Shown here: piece by piece, positions 50,958 through 60,020 of the stretch | Layout: each line of letters starts with the position of its first letter | Numbering within the stretch: the first letter of the stretch is position 1 | Assembly (NCBI RefSeq): GCF_003258835.1 | Contig: NZ_NPEV01000002.1 | Span: forward strand, 132,188 to 196,187 | DNA: 64,000 nucleotides | Source of the DNA: Rhodobium orientis | GTDB lineage: Bacteria; Pseudomonadota; Alphaproteobacteria; Rhizobiales; Rhodobiaceae | Direction of reading: 5' to 3' | The notes under the pieces: model-generated | Seen by the model: only the letters and a program-made list of their open reading frames with translations | Told to the model about the DNA's origin: nothing | Database searches by the model: none | Program-made: the position numbers and the translations under genes

Positions 50958-51914
50958 ATGCACGGCAACGCTTTGGTCGACAAGATCGCGGACAGCACAC
51001 CGGACACCCTGTCCGTTGCGGCTACGCCGCCGACCGAAGCGTCCGTCCGTGACGACGCCAAGGCCAGGGTCCCGTTCTCCCTGCGGGGCCTTGGCCGCAC
51101 GCTCCTGACGGTCCTGCCCCTTGCCGTCGTTGTCTTTGCGCTCCTCGTCGCAATCCTCGGCCCGACGCTCGGCGGCCTCGATCCCTTCGAGCAGGACCTG
51201 CTCCAGCGCAACAAGGGGCCGAGCGCGGCCTATCCCCTCGGCACCGACCATCTCGGCCGCGATGTCCTTGCCCGGCTGATCGTCGGCACACGGCTGAGCC
51301 TGGAAGCGGGCCTCGGCGGCGTCCTCGTCGCCCTTTCCCTCGGCGGGCTCCTCGGCTTTGCCGCCTCCGTCGCGGGCGGGGCGGCCGAGACCGCCTTCTA
51401 CGCCTTCGTCGATCTCATCCGCGCCATGCCGGGCGTGCTCCTCGCCCTGTTGCTCGTCGTTGCGCTCGGCGCCGGCCTCGGCCCGGTCACCGTCGCGCTC
51501 GGCGTCACCTTCGCGCCGATCTTTGCCTATGTAGCGCGCGCCACCTATCGGCGGGAACTCGCCATGGACTACGTCACGGCGGCGGAAAGCTTCGGCGCCA
51601 GCGGCTGGCGCATCCTCATGACCCATATCCTGCCGAACGTTTCCGGCGCCTTCGTCACCCAGGGCGCCATCGTGCTGCCGCGCTGCATCGTCACCGAATC
51701 CGTGTTGAGTTTCCTCGGTCTCGGCGTCGAACCCGACACCCCGACCTGGGGCCGCATGATCGCCCAGGCCAGCCAGTTCATCGAACGCAACCCGACCGCC
51801 GTTCTCGCCCCGGTGATCGCCCTGTCGCTGCTGACCATCTCGCTCGCCCTCCTCGGCGACCGCCTGCGCCGCCGTCTCGACCCCCGGCGCATCGACGAGG
51901 GGGCCGCAGCATGA
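50958..51914 (+). CDS. ABC transporter permease, DppC-like
   Basis: 318 residues with an N-terminal cytoplasmic tail of about 45 residues, then six hydrophobic helices. PLGTDHLGRDVLARLIVGTRLSL is the hallmark of DppC/OppC permeases; the coupling loop reads VTAAESFGASGWRILMTHILPN. It is 5 bases after the binding-protein gene. The order DppC-like before DppB-like is reversed relative to most dipeptide operons. Confidence 0.87.
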   Translation: MHGNALVDKIADSTPDTLSVAATPPTEASVRDDAKARVPFSLRGLGRTLLTVLPLAVVVFALLVAILGPTLGGLDPFEQDLLQRNKGPSAAYPLGTDHLGRDVLARLIVGTRLSLEAGLGGVLVALSLGGLLGFAASVAGGAAETAFYAFVDLIRAMPGVLLALLLVVALGAGLGPVTVALGVTFAPIFAYVARATYRRELAMDYVTAAESFGASGWRILMTHILPNVSGAFVTQGAIVLPRCIVTESVLSFLGLGVEPDTPTWGRMIAQASQFIERNPTAVLAPVIALSLLTISLALLGDRLRRRLDPRRIDEGAAA

Positions 51915-52825
51915 CGGGCCGCTTCGTCCTCATCGGCACCACGGTCCTGCGCTCCGCCTTTCTGGTTCTCGGCATGGCGGTGCTGATCTTCTTCCTGGTG
52001 CGCATCATCCCCGGCGACGTCGTCGACCTCGTCAGCATCGAGGGCGGCCTCACCGAAGAGGCCCAGCAGCAACTCCGCCAGGAACTCGGCCTCGACCGCA
52101 GCAAGCCGGAGCAGTTGCTGATCTGGCTGACCAATATGGCGGAAGGCGACCTCGGCCTTTCGGTCCGCTTCCAGCGCCCTGTCGCCGACCTCGTCACCCG
52201 CGCCCTGCCGACGACCCTTGCGCTCGCCTCGCTCAGTTTCGTCATCGGTCTTGCACTCGCCATCGGCATCGCCGTCGCCGCCGTCATCTGGCCGCGTTCC
52301 GCCTTTCCCGCGCTGGTCAATGCGGTCAATGTCTGGTCGATCGCCATGCCGACCTTCTGCGCCGGCATCCTCGGCATCCTGCTGTTCGTCCTCTGGCTCG
52401 GCTGGATGCCGCTTCTCGGCAACATGGTCCTGCCGAGCCTCATCATCGGCCTCGATGTCGCCGGCCAGATCGTCAAGCCGCTGCATGAGGACCTGAAGGA
52501 GGCGGCGACCGCGCCCTATATCCGCACGGCCCACGCCAAGGGCCTCGACCGGGCGACAATCGTCTGGCGCCACATCCTGCCGAATTCGCTGAGCGTCGTC
52601 ATCGCGCTCTCCGGCCTGATCGCCACCGGCCTCGTCGGCGGCACCATCACCATGGAGGTGCTGTTCGGCCTGCCCGGCATCGGCAAGCTGGCCCTCGATT
52701 CCGTGCTCGGCCGCGACTACCCGACCATCCAGGCCGTCGCCGTGCTGCTCGCCGGCTCGGTCGTCGCCATCAACGCCGTCATGGGTATCGTCGCCCGCCT
52801 GTTCGATCCGAAGCTAAAGACATGA
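51911..52825 (+). CDS. ABC transporter permease, DppB-like
   Basis: 304 residues, six hydrophobic helices. The N-terminal FLVLGMAVLIFFLVRIIPGDVVD is typical of DppB/OppB, with coupling loop IRTAHAKGLDRATIVWRHILPNS and the ending GRDYPTIQAVAVLLAGSVVAINAVMGIVARLFDPKLK. It overlaps both neighbours by 4 bases (ATGA), so the transporter is translated as a coupled unit. Confidence 0.88.
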   Translation: MTGRFVLIGTTVLRSAFLVLGMAVLIFFLVRIIPGDVVDLVSIEGGLTEEAQQQLRQELGLDRSKPEQLLIWLTNMAEGDLGLSVRFQRPVADLVTRALPTTLALASLSFVIGLALAIGIAVAAVIWPRSAFPALVNAVNVWSIAMPTFCAGILGILLFVLWLGWMPLLGNMVLPSLIIGLDVAGQIVKPLHEDLKEAATAPYIRTAHAKGLDRATIVWRHILPNSLSVVIALSGLIATGLVGGTITMEVLFGLPGIGKLALDSVLGRDYPTIQAVAVLLAGSVVAINAVMGIVARLFDPKLKT

Positions 52826-54546
52826 CCGGGACATCTGACGACCCGATCCTCACGGCCGAGAACCTGCGCGTCACCTTTGCCGACAGGGATCGCACAACGG
52901 TCGCCGTCGACGGTATTTCGTTCAGCGTCCGGCGCGGCGAAACGCTCTCCATCGTCGGCGAATCCGGTTCGGGAAAATCGGTCACCGCGCTCGCCCTCCT
53001 CAGGCTGGTGGAACTCGGCGGCGGCCGCATCGAGACCGGAACGATCCTGTTCAAGGAGACGCCTGATACCCCGCCGCTCGACCTCGTTCGCGCCGACAGG
53101 CAGACCCTGCGGGACTTGCGCGGCCGCGCCGTCTCCATGGTGTTCCAGGAGCCGATGTCCTCGCTCAACCCGGCGCACACGGTCGGCGACCAGATCGCCG
53201 AGGTCGTCCGCAAGCACGAGGGTGTGGACAAGGCCGAGGCCCGGCGCCGCGCCGTCGCCCTCCTGCAACGGGTGCACCTGCCGGATGCCGACCGCCGCAT
53301 CAAATCCTATCCGCACGAACTCTCCGGCGGCATGCAGCAGCGGGTGATGATCGCCATGGCGCTGGCGTGCAAGCCGGCGCTCCTGATCGCGGATGAGCCG
53401 ACCACCGCCCTCGACGTCACCATCCAGGCCGGCATCCTCGACCTGATCCGGGACTTGAAGGCCGAGACCGGCATGTCGGTGCTCTTCATCACCCACGACA
53501 TGGGCGTCGTCGCCGAACTCGCCGACCGGGTCGTCGTCATGCGCCACGGCCGGATCGTGGAGGAAAACGACGTCGCCGCGCTGTTCCGCGCCCCGCAACA
53601 CCCCTACACCCGGCAACTGCTGGCGGCCGCTACCATGTCCGGCGCGCGCCGCCTGCCGGCAGCCGTATCCACGGCCGGAGTCGTTGAGGCTGGTGGCACC
53701 AAAGCGCCGCTCCTGGAAGTCCGCGATCTGGTCACCCAGTACCCGGTCAAGACCGCCGGCTTCAAACGCGCAAAAACCCATTTCCGCGCCGTCGACGGCG
53801 TCTCCCTCGACATCCATCCCGGAGAAATCCTCGCCATCGTCGGCGAGTCCGGTTCCGGCAAGTCGACGCTCGGCAAGTCGATCCTGCGCCTCGTCGAGCC
53901 GGCATCCGGCGAAATCCGCCTTGCCGGCACCGACATCCTCGGCCTGAAGCGACCCGATCTGCGGCGCCTGCGGCGGCACATGCAGATGGTCTTCCAGGAC
54001 CCGTTCGGCTCGCTCAATCCGCGCCGCACGGCATTTTCCCAGATCGCCGAACCGCTCGTCATCCACGGCATCGCCAAGGGCGCGGACCTTGCCAACCGGG
54101 TCGAGGGGCTCGCAAAGCGCGTCGGCATCCCGTCCGACATGCTTTCTCGCTATCCGCACGCCTTTTCCGGCGGCCAGCGGCAGAGACTGTGCATCGCCCG
54201 CGCCCTTGCCCTGTCGCCGAAGCTGATCGTCGCCGACGAGGCGGTCTCGGCCCTCGATGCCTCGATCCGCGCGCAGGTCCTGGAGCTGATGCTGGAGCTG
54301 CAGCGCGAGATGGGCCTCACCTACCTGTTCATCTCCCACGACATCGGCGTCGTCCGCCAGATCAGCGACCGCATCGGCGTCATGTATCGCGGAAAGCTGG
54401 TCGAGCTGGGCGAGACGGAAGCCGTGTGCTCGGCGCCGGCCGATGCCTACACACGGAAGCTTCTGGAAGCGGTGCCCGTCGCCGACCCGGCCGCGAGCAG
54501 GCGGATGCGCAGGGCTGCTCCGGGTGCAGTCGGACTACCTGCCTAG
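52822..54546 (+). CDS. ABC transporter dual ATP-binding protein (DppD-DppF fusion)
   Basis: 574 residues with two complete ATPase domains, equivalent to DppD plus DppF in one chain. Walker A GESGSGKS occurs in each half; the signatures are [15 protein letters not shown] and [15 protein letters not shown], with Walker [12 protein letters not shown] and [11 protein letters not shown]. The second Walker B keeps Glu but has Ala-Val where Pro-Thr is usual. It completes an importer with all parts present. It ends 4 bases inside the converging dehydrogenase gene. Confidence 0.89.
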   Translation: MTGTSDDPILTAENLRVTFADRDRTTVAVDGISFSVRRGETLSIVGESGSGKSVTALALLRLVELGGGRIETGTILFKETPDTPPLDLVRADRQTLRDLRGRAVSMVFQEPMSSLNPAHTVGDQIAEVVRKHEGVDKAEARRRAVALLQRVHLPDADRRIKSYPHELSGGMQQRVMIAMALACKPALLIADEPTTALDVTIQAGILDLIRDLKAETGMSVLFITHDMGVVAELADRVVVMRHGRIVEENDVAALFRAPQHPYTRQLLAAATMSGARRLPAAVSTAGVVEAGGTKAPLLEVRDLVTQYPVKTAGFKRAKTHFRAVDGVSLDIHPGEILAIVGESGSGKSTLGKSILRLVEPASGEIRLAGTDILGLKRPDLRRLRRHMQMVFQDPFGSLNPRRTAFSQIAEPLVIHGIAKGADLANRVEGLAKRVGIPSDMLSRYPHAFSGGQRQRLCIARALALSPKLIVADEAVSALDASIRAQVLELMLELQREMGLTYLFISHDIGVVRQISDRIGVMYRGKLVELGETEAVCSAPADAYTRKLLEAVPVADPAASRRMRRAAPGAVGLPA

Positions 54547-55487
54547 AATCCGCGTTGGCGGTCGATGGTGTGCTCGATGGGTCGCCCCGACCTGTGGTTC
54601 CGGATCGCCGCGATCACCTGGCGCGCGGCGTCGTCCGGCTGGCTGGCGCTCGCCGTATGGGGGGTGACGAGGACACGCGGATGGGTGAGCAGGGGATGGG
54701 AGGGCGCGGGCGGCTCTTCGTTGAGGACGTCGAGCATCGCACTGTCGATCCGGCCGCTCTCCAATGCGGCCAACAGGTCCGCCTCGACAAGATGCCCGCC
54801 CCGGCCCGCATTGAGGATCTTCGCTCCTCTCGGCAGGCGGGCGAACAGATCGCCGTTGAGGATACCGCGGGTCTCTGGCGTCAGCGGCAGCATGCACACG
54901 ACGATTTCGCAACCGTCCAGAAACGCGCCGAGACCGGCATCGCCCGCATGGCAGCACACATTGGCGATATCCTTTCGCGACCGGCTCCAGCCGCGGGTCT
55001 GAAAACCGAGAAGCGCGATCCGCTCGGCCGCCGCGCGGCCCAGCACGCCGAGCCCGAGGATGCCAACGACCCGGTCCCGCGCCCGGCGGATCGACCGCGT
55101 CGCCCAGACGCCCCGACGGGTTTCTCCCAGATAGGCGGGCAGATCGCGGTGCAGCGCCAGAACCCCCATGGTGACGTATTCGGCCATCGACCGCGTCACG
55201 TCGTCGGCGACCATGCGCACGACGACGACATCCTGGGGGATGTGTTCCAGGGGCAGGTGGTCGATGCCCGCGCCCATGGAAAAGACGGCTTCCAGCCGGG
55301 GCATGCGCCGCATGATGTCGGCCGGCGGGCGCCAGGCGACCAGATAGCGCGTTGCGGAAAGATCGGCCGCCTCGTCCCAGTCGGCCAGCGTCAGGTCGGG
55401 CGCCTCCTCCGCAAAGATCGCGTGCCAGGCCGGACCGTGCGCGGAATCCGTCTTCAGGACGACCGGTATGGAAGCGGCATCGGACAT
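54543..55487 (-). CDS. D-isomer-specific 2-hydroxyacid dehydrogenase, GhrA-like
   Basis: 314 residues resembling glyoxylate/hydroxypyruvate reductase A. NAD(P)-binding GILGLGVLGRAAAERI, catalytic Arg in LNAGRGGHLVE, Glu in DVLNEEPP and His in VTPHTASASQP are all present. It reduces a 2-oxoacid to a D-2-hydroxyacid or the reverse. AAGGAG 9 bases before the ATG at 55487 supports the shorter start. Last gene of a minus-strand run with a DMT exporter and RidA, which suggests disposal of reactive 2-oxo/imino acids. Confidence 0.85.
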   Translation of the reverse strand: MSDAASIPVVLKTDSAHGPAWHAIFAEEAPDLTLADWDEAADLSATRYLVAWRPPADIMRRMPRLEAVFSMGAGIDHLPLEHIPQDVVVVRMVADDVTRSMAEYVTMGVLALHRDLPAYLGETRRGVWATRSIRRARDRVVGILGLGVLGRAAAERIALLGFQTRGWSRSRKDIANVCCHAGDAGLGAFLDGCEIVVCMLPLTPETRGILNGDLFARLPRGAKILNAGRGGHLVEADLLAALESGRIDSAMLDVLNEEPPAPSHPLLTHPRVLVTPHTASASQPDDAARQVIAAIRNHRSGRPIEHTIDRQRGF

Positions 55488-55526
55488 CTCCCCATGCTCC
55501 TTGTGCTGTTCGTGAGCGCCCCGCAC

Positions 55527-56489
55527 CTAGGGGCTCGATTGAGCCGTCGCACGGGGCCGGCGCGGGCGCGACAGCCATAATCCGAAGCCGACCATGGCGA
55601 TGCCGACCAGGTGATAGGCGCGGATCTGCTCGCCGAGGATCACGATCGACAAGACGCTTCCGATCACCGGCATCAGATGCAGATAGGGCGACGCCCGGTT
55701 CGCCCCGATCAGTTCGACGCCGCGGTTGAAGAACAGCAGCGCCAGGATCGAGGCACAGACCGCGAGATAAAGGATGAGGGCGACATCGCCCGCCGCGACC
55801 GGGCGCGCCATCGGCCGCGACCAGAGGAAGTAGCAGGGCGTCAGGAAGACGAGCCCGAGGCCGAAGATGACGAACAGGAAGCTCATCGCGGAAAGCCGGG
55901 GCCGCTTGCGCAGAAGCGCGAAATAGCACGCATTGCCCAGGACGGCGACGAGCACGTAAAGGCTGCCGCTCCCCAGATCGACCGACGACAGCCGGTCGAG
56001 CGAGCCATGCGTGAGAATGACGAGAACGCCGGCGAGCGAGGAGGCAAGACCGATCCCCTGGCGGCTGCTGATCGTGTCCCGAAAGAGCAGGTAGCCCATG
56101 GCCATGATGGCGAGCGGCATCGTCGACTGCAAAAGCAGCGCATTGAGCGCCGTGGTCTGTTCCAGGCCGAGATAGATGAGCGTGTTGTAGAGCGTTACCG
56201 ACAGCAGGCCGAACAGGCAGAGCATCGGCAGGTTGGCCAGAATGACGGGCAGTTCGCGGAGCGCCTGACGAACGCAGAACGGAAAGATCAGGACAAAGGC
56301 GACGAGCCAGCGCCAATAGGCAAGACCCCAGGGGTCCAGCCCGCCGGGCATGTCGGCGACGGCCCGTCCGATGATGAAGTTCCCGGCCCAGAAAAGGTTG
56401 GCCAGCGCCAGCAGCAGCGGTGCCACCGACCACAGGCGCCGGCCCCACATGCGTCCCGGCAGGCGGATGTTTTCGGACTGCACGGTCAT
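55527..56489 (-). CDS. EamA/DMT family transporter
   Basis: 320 residues with ten predicted hydrophobic helices in two EamA repeats (for example LLLALANLFWAGNFIIGRA in the first and VALILYLAVCASILALLFFNRGVELIG in the second). Such proteins usually export amino acids or metabolites. The start is 1 base from the RidA stop, so it is the same operon. Substrate unknown; a leftover of amino-acid oxidation would fit. Confidence 0.85.
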   Translation of the reverse strand: MTVQSENIRLPGRMWGRRLWSVAPLLLALANLFWAGNFIIGRAVADMPGGLDPWGLAYWRWLVAFVLIFPFCVRQALRELPVILANLPMLCLFGLLSVTLYNTLIYLGLEQTTALNALLLQSTMPLAIMAMGYLLFRDTISSRQGIGLASSLAGVLVILTHGSLDRLSSVDLGSGSLYVLVAVLGNACYFALLRKRPRLSAMSFLFVIFGLGLVFLTPCYFLWSRPMARPVAAGDVALILYLAVCASILALLFFNRGVELIGANRASPYLHLMPVIGSVLSIVILGEQIRAYHLVGIAMVGFGLWLSRPRRPRATAQSSP

Positions 56490-56490
56490 G

Positions 56491-56832
56491 TCAGCAGGTC
56501 GCGATGCCGATGATCTCGATCCTGATCCGCTCGTCGGCCATCTCCGTGACGCCGCACATCCGGGCCGGCGCGCGCTCCTTGTCGATCCAGGCATCCCAGA
56601 CGGCGTTCATCGCGTCGTAGTCGTCCATGGTCTTCAGCCAGATCGTCGCCTGGACGAGCTTGTTGCGGCTGCTTCCCGCCTCCTTCAGGACGGCGTCGAT
56701 CCGGGCGAGCGTCTCGCGCGTCTGGGCGGTGATGTCGCCATCCCAGTCGTTGGCGACCTGTCCGCCCAGATAGACCGCACCATTGGCGACGACCGCGCGC
56801 GACCGGCGACCGTTATTGTCGATATGTTTCAT
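56491..56832 (-). CDS. RidA family deaminase
   Basis: 113 residues of the RidA/YjgF family, which hydrolyse reactive enamine/imine intermediates to 2-oxoacids and ammonia. AVYLGGQVANDWDGDITAQTRETLARIDAVLKEAG and APARMCGVTEMADERIRIEIIGIA match the trimer core, although the usual Arg of RidA (ARxxV) is replaced by the context APARMCGV. Its neighbours include flavin amino-acid oxidases that generate imines, a sensible pairing. Confidence 0.86.
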   Translation of the reverse strand: MKHIDNNGRRSRAVVANGAVYLGGQVANDWDGDITAQTRETLARIDAVLKEAGSSRNKLVQATIWLKTMDDYDAMNAVWDAWIDKERAPARMCGVTEMADERIRIEIIGIATC

Positions 56833-56867
56833 GCTGGTTCTTGTCCGTTGAAAGAAGGTTGGGGAAG

Positions 56868-59210
56868 TCAGTCGCGACCGCGCCGGGCGAAGGCCGGCGG
56901 GTCGAAGGCGCGCACCGGGGGGAGGGCGTCGCGATAGGGTTCCACCTCGACGAGGCAGGACTGCGCGGACGGTCCCTGCGACAGCCGCGAGGTGCCGTGG
57001 TCGGCCGTCAGGACGTTGGGGTTTCCGTGCCGGTCGAGCGGGCGGTCCGATCCGTCGTCGGCCGGGTCGTACCAGGCCCCGGTGGATAGCTGGACGACGC
57101 CGGGCAGGATGTCGTCGCTCAGCTCGACCGCCGCGAGGCAGCCGCCGCGGTCGTTGAAGACCCGGACGACGCTGCCCTCGGCGATGCCCCGGGCGGCCGC
57201 GTCCTTTGCATGCATCCGCATCACCTCCCGGTCGTGGCGTTTGGCGGCGCGCGAATGGCTGCCGAGGTCGTACTGGCTGTGCAGGCGCGTCTTCGGCTGG
57301 TTGGAAATGAGGTGCAGCGGATAGGTGGCGGCGGCTTGCGCGCCGAGCCATTCGCGCGGCGGCAGCCAGGCCGGGTGGCCGGGGCAATCGTCATAGCCGA
57401 AGCCGGCGATCCGCTCCGAGAAGAGTTCGATCCGCCCCGACGGCGTCGCCAGGCCTGCCGTCTCGGGCGCGGCGCGGAACTCCGCCAGAAGGTCGCCCTG
57501 GTCCTCAAGGGCGGGCGCGGGCAGCATCACCAGGCCGTCCCGCCAGAAGGTCTCGAAGTCGGGGAGGGGGATGTCGGCGGCGGCCGCCTTGTCGCGGCCC
57601 GCCTCGTAGAGGTGGCGGAGCCATGCCTCCACGTCCCGCCCTTCGGTGAAGGCGTCGGCGGCGCCGAGCCGGGCGGCAAGCGCGGAAAAGATCGCATAGT
57701 CGTCGCGGGCCTCGCCCGCCGGTTCCGCCACCTTGTGGGAGGCGGCGACGAAGCGGTCGCGGCTCGACGCGGCAAGGTCGTTGCGCTCCAGCGTCGTCGT
57801 CGTCGGAAAGACGATGTCGGCATGGCGCGCCAGCGGGTTCCACCAGCTATCGTTGACGATGACGGCTCCCGGCTTTTGCCAGGCCCGCCGCAGCCGGTTC
57901 AGGTCCTGGTGGTGATGGAAGGGATTGCCCCCGGCCCAATAGACGAGCCGGAGGTCCGGATAGCGCCGGTCCATGCCGTTGAAGGCATAGGGTTCGCCAG
58001 GATGCAGCAGCGCATCGGCGATCCGCGCGACGGGAATGTAGTCGGCGACCGGATTGTCGAGCTGCGGCAGCGAAGGAAAGGACAGCTTCGGCACCGGATT
58101 GCCGATGCCGTTGACCGAGGCATAGCCGAAACCGAAGCCGCCGCCGGCAAGACCGATCTGGCCGAGCATCGCCGCAAGGGCGATGGCCATCCAGTAGGGC
58201 TGCTCGCCACTTTCGGCGCGCTGCAGCGACCAGGCCACCATCAGGAAGGCGCGGCTCGAGGCGGCCGCGAGCGCCAGGTCGCGGATCGTGTTCGCGGGAA
58301 CGCCGGTGATCCCTTCGGCCCATTGCGGCGTCTTCGCAACGCTGCCGTCAGTGCCGGTGACATAGGCGGCGAGCGTCTCGAAGCCGACGGTGCAGCGGTC
58401 GAGGAAACCGGTCGCGACGCGACCCTCGGCGATCAGCACATGCGCCAAGGCCAGCATCAGGGCCGTATCCGTGCCGGGCCGGATCGGCACCCATTCCACG
58501 CCGTCGCCGGCGGTATCGTCGCGGATCGGCGAGACGGAGACGAGCCGCGCGCCGCGCTGCCTCAGCGCCGAAAGGTTTTCGTCCAGGATATGCCGGGCGA
58601 TGCCGCCCGAACTCACCTGCGCGTTCTTCCAGGGAACGCCGCCGAACATGATCAGCGTCTCGGTGTGCGCCGCGATCCGCGGCCAGCTCGTATGCGCGGA
58701 GACGAGGCCGCGCTTGTCGCCGACGACGTGGGGAACGATCGTGTCGGCGGCGGCGTAACTGTAGTTCTGGATCGAGCGGACATAGCCGCCGACGGAATTC
58801 AGAAAGCGATGGATCTGGCTCTGGGCGTGGTGGAACCGGCCGGCCGACGCCCAGCCGTAGGATCCGCCATAGATGGCGCCGTTGCCGTGCTCCCGGCGCA
58901 CCCTGTCGATTTCGCCGGCGGCGAGGTCGAGCGCCTCGTCGAACGGCACCTCGACGAACGGCTCGAAGCCTCGCCCCTTGCCGTCGGTCTCGACACGGCC
59001 GGCCTCGCGGGCGGCGAGGAAGGAGGCGCGAATGGCGGCGCGTTCGATCCGGGCCGGTGCGGTCAGCGCATCGATCATACCGTCGGCAATGGGCGAGGGA
59101 TCGGGGTCCTCGGCGATGGGGCTGAGCGCCACCGGGCGCCCGTCCTGCATCTCTGCATGGTAGGTGCCCCAATGGGTGACGACGACGGGCCGGTCCGGTG
59201 ACTGCAACAT
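56868..59210 (-). CDS. Molybdopterin oxidoreductase, biotin/DMSO-sulfoxide reductase type
   Basis: 780 residues, the size of BisC/DMSO reductase family enzymes with bis-MGD cofactor. AIYGGSYGWASAGRFHHAQSQIHRFLN holds the likely Mo-ligand Ser122; NPFHHHQDLNRLRRAW, WWNPLARHADIVFPTTTTLERND and LISNQPKTRLHSQYD bind the cofactor. No Tat signal and no iron-sulfur motif at the N-terminus, so it is cytoplasmic like biotin sulfoxide reductase. It may reduce an S- or N-oxide of an imported compound. Confidence 0.88.
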   Translation of the reverse strand: MLQSPDRPVVVTHWGTYHAEMQDGRPVALSPIAEDPDPSPIADGMIDALTAPARIERAAIRASFLAAREAGRVETDGKGRGFEPFVEVPFDEALDLAAGEIDRVRREHGNGAIYGGSYGWASAGRFHHAQSQIHRFLNSVGGYVRSIQNYSYAAADTIVPHVVGDKRGLVSAHTSWPRIAAHTETLIMFGGVPWKNAQVSSGGIARHILDENLSALRQRGARLVSVSPIRDDTAGDGVEWVPIRPGTDTALMLALAHVLIAEGRVATGFLDRCTVGFETLAAYVTGTDGSVAKTPQWAEGITGVPANTIRDLALAAASSRAFLMVAWSLQRAESGEQPYWMAIALAAMLGQIGLAGGGFGFGYASVNGIGNPVPKLSFPSLPQLDNPVADYIPVARIADALLHPGEPYAFNGMDRRYPDLRLVYWAGGNPFHHHQDLNRLRRAWQKPGAVIVNDSWWNPLARHADIVFPTTTTLERNDLAASSRDRFVAASHKVAEPAGEARDDYAIFSALAARLGAADAFTEGRDVEAWLRHLYEAGRDKAAAADIPLPDFETFWRDGLVMLPAPALEDQGDLLAEFRAAPETAGLATPSGRIELFSERIAGFGYDDCPGHPAWLPPREWLGAQAAATYPLHLISNQPKTRLHSQYDLGSHSRAAKRHDREVMRMHAKDAAARGIAEGSVVRVFNDRGGCLAAVELSDDILPGVVQLSTGAWYDPADDGSDRPLDRHGNPNVLTADHGTSRLSQGPSAQSCLVEVEPYRDALPPVRAFDPPAFARRGRD

Positions 59211-59243
59211 GCTTTTCGACGAACTCTTCGGGTTTTGAGGAAA

Positions 59244-60020
59244 TCAGCGCTTGCCGGCCGGCTGTCCGGCCGACCGCGACCAGTCGTCGACGAGCCGCCA
59301 GGCAACGGCGAAGTGGGCCCGCTGCAAGGCTGCCATCTGCACGGTGTCCCGGGCGCGCAATGCCTTGATCAGCGCATGGTGCTCGTCGGCCCGCGACAGC
59401 CATTTCTGCTGCGCCAGGATGGACAGGTACCGAACGCGGTGGAGCCTGAGGCTCAAATTCGAGTGGATTTCGATGAGGGTGCGGTTGCGCGACGCCGCGA
59501 TGATCGCCAGGTGGAAGGCCTGGTTGGCATGGAAGTATTTCAGGCGGTTCTGCTCCGCCGCCGCCTCTTCCATGATCTCCTGATAGCGCTCGATCTTCAG
59601 GAAATCGGTTTCGCTGCCCTTGCGGCAGGCCGCTTCGCCGCCCAGAACATCCAGCTCGCAGTAAACCGACAGCATGTCGGTGATGTCGTCGAGGCTGTTG
59701 TCGACGACGACGGCGCCGCGATTGGGAATGAGGTCGACGAGGCCCTCGACCGACAGGATCTTGAGGGCGTCGCGCATCGGCGTGCGCGAGACCTTCAACT
59801 GTTCGGCGATGGCGCGCTCTCGGATCGGCTCGCCCGGCTTCATCAGGTCGTGGATGATCTGATGGCGGATGTAGCCCGCGATCCTGTCGGGCAGCGGCAG
59901 GCGACTGTCGGCGAAGGACTCGCCCCCTTCGCCCATGGTCAGAAACATCTCGGCCAGGCTCAAGGCCTGATCACGTTGCGGCCTTGAAGCCGATCCCGAA
60001 CCCTCCAGTCCCCACATCAT
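59244..60020 (-). CDS. GntR family transcriptional regulator, FadR type
   Basis: 258 residues: winged helix at about 45-110 (RIAGYIRHQIIHDLMKPGEPIRERAIAEQLKVSRTPMRDALKILSVEGLV), followed by an all-helical FCD ligand domain with metal-binding-type residues (FHLAIIAASRNRTL and DEHHALIKALRARD). AAAAGGAGGAAAC gives a strong ribosome site at ATG-ATG. It overlaps the flavoprotein gene upstream by 4 bases and probably controls the whole minus-strand catabolic cluster. Confidence 0.88.
   Translation of the reverse strand: MMWGLEGSGSASRPQRDQALSLAEMFLTMGEGGESFADSRLPLPDRIAGYIRHQIIHDLMKPGEPIRERAIAEQLKVSRTPMRDALKILSVEGLVDLIPNRGAVVVDNSLDDITDMLSVYCELDVLGGEAACRKGSETDFLKIERYQEIMEEAAAEQNRLKYFHANQAFHLAIIAASRNRTLIEIHSNLSLRLHRVRYLSILAQQKWLSRADEHHALIKALRARDTVQMAALQRAHFAVAWRLVDDWSRSAGQPAGKR

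Noticed and set aside
57210..59201. 663-codon plus-strand frame opposite the molybdopterin enzyme
   Set aside because: Mirror frame of a well-conserved family member; no ribosome site and no recognisable fold.
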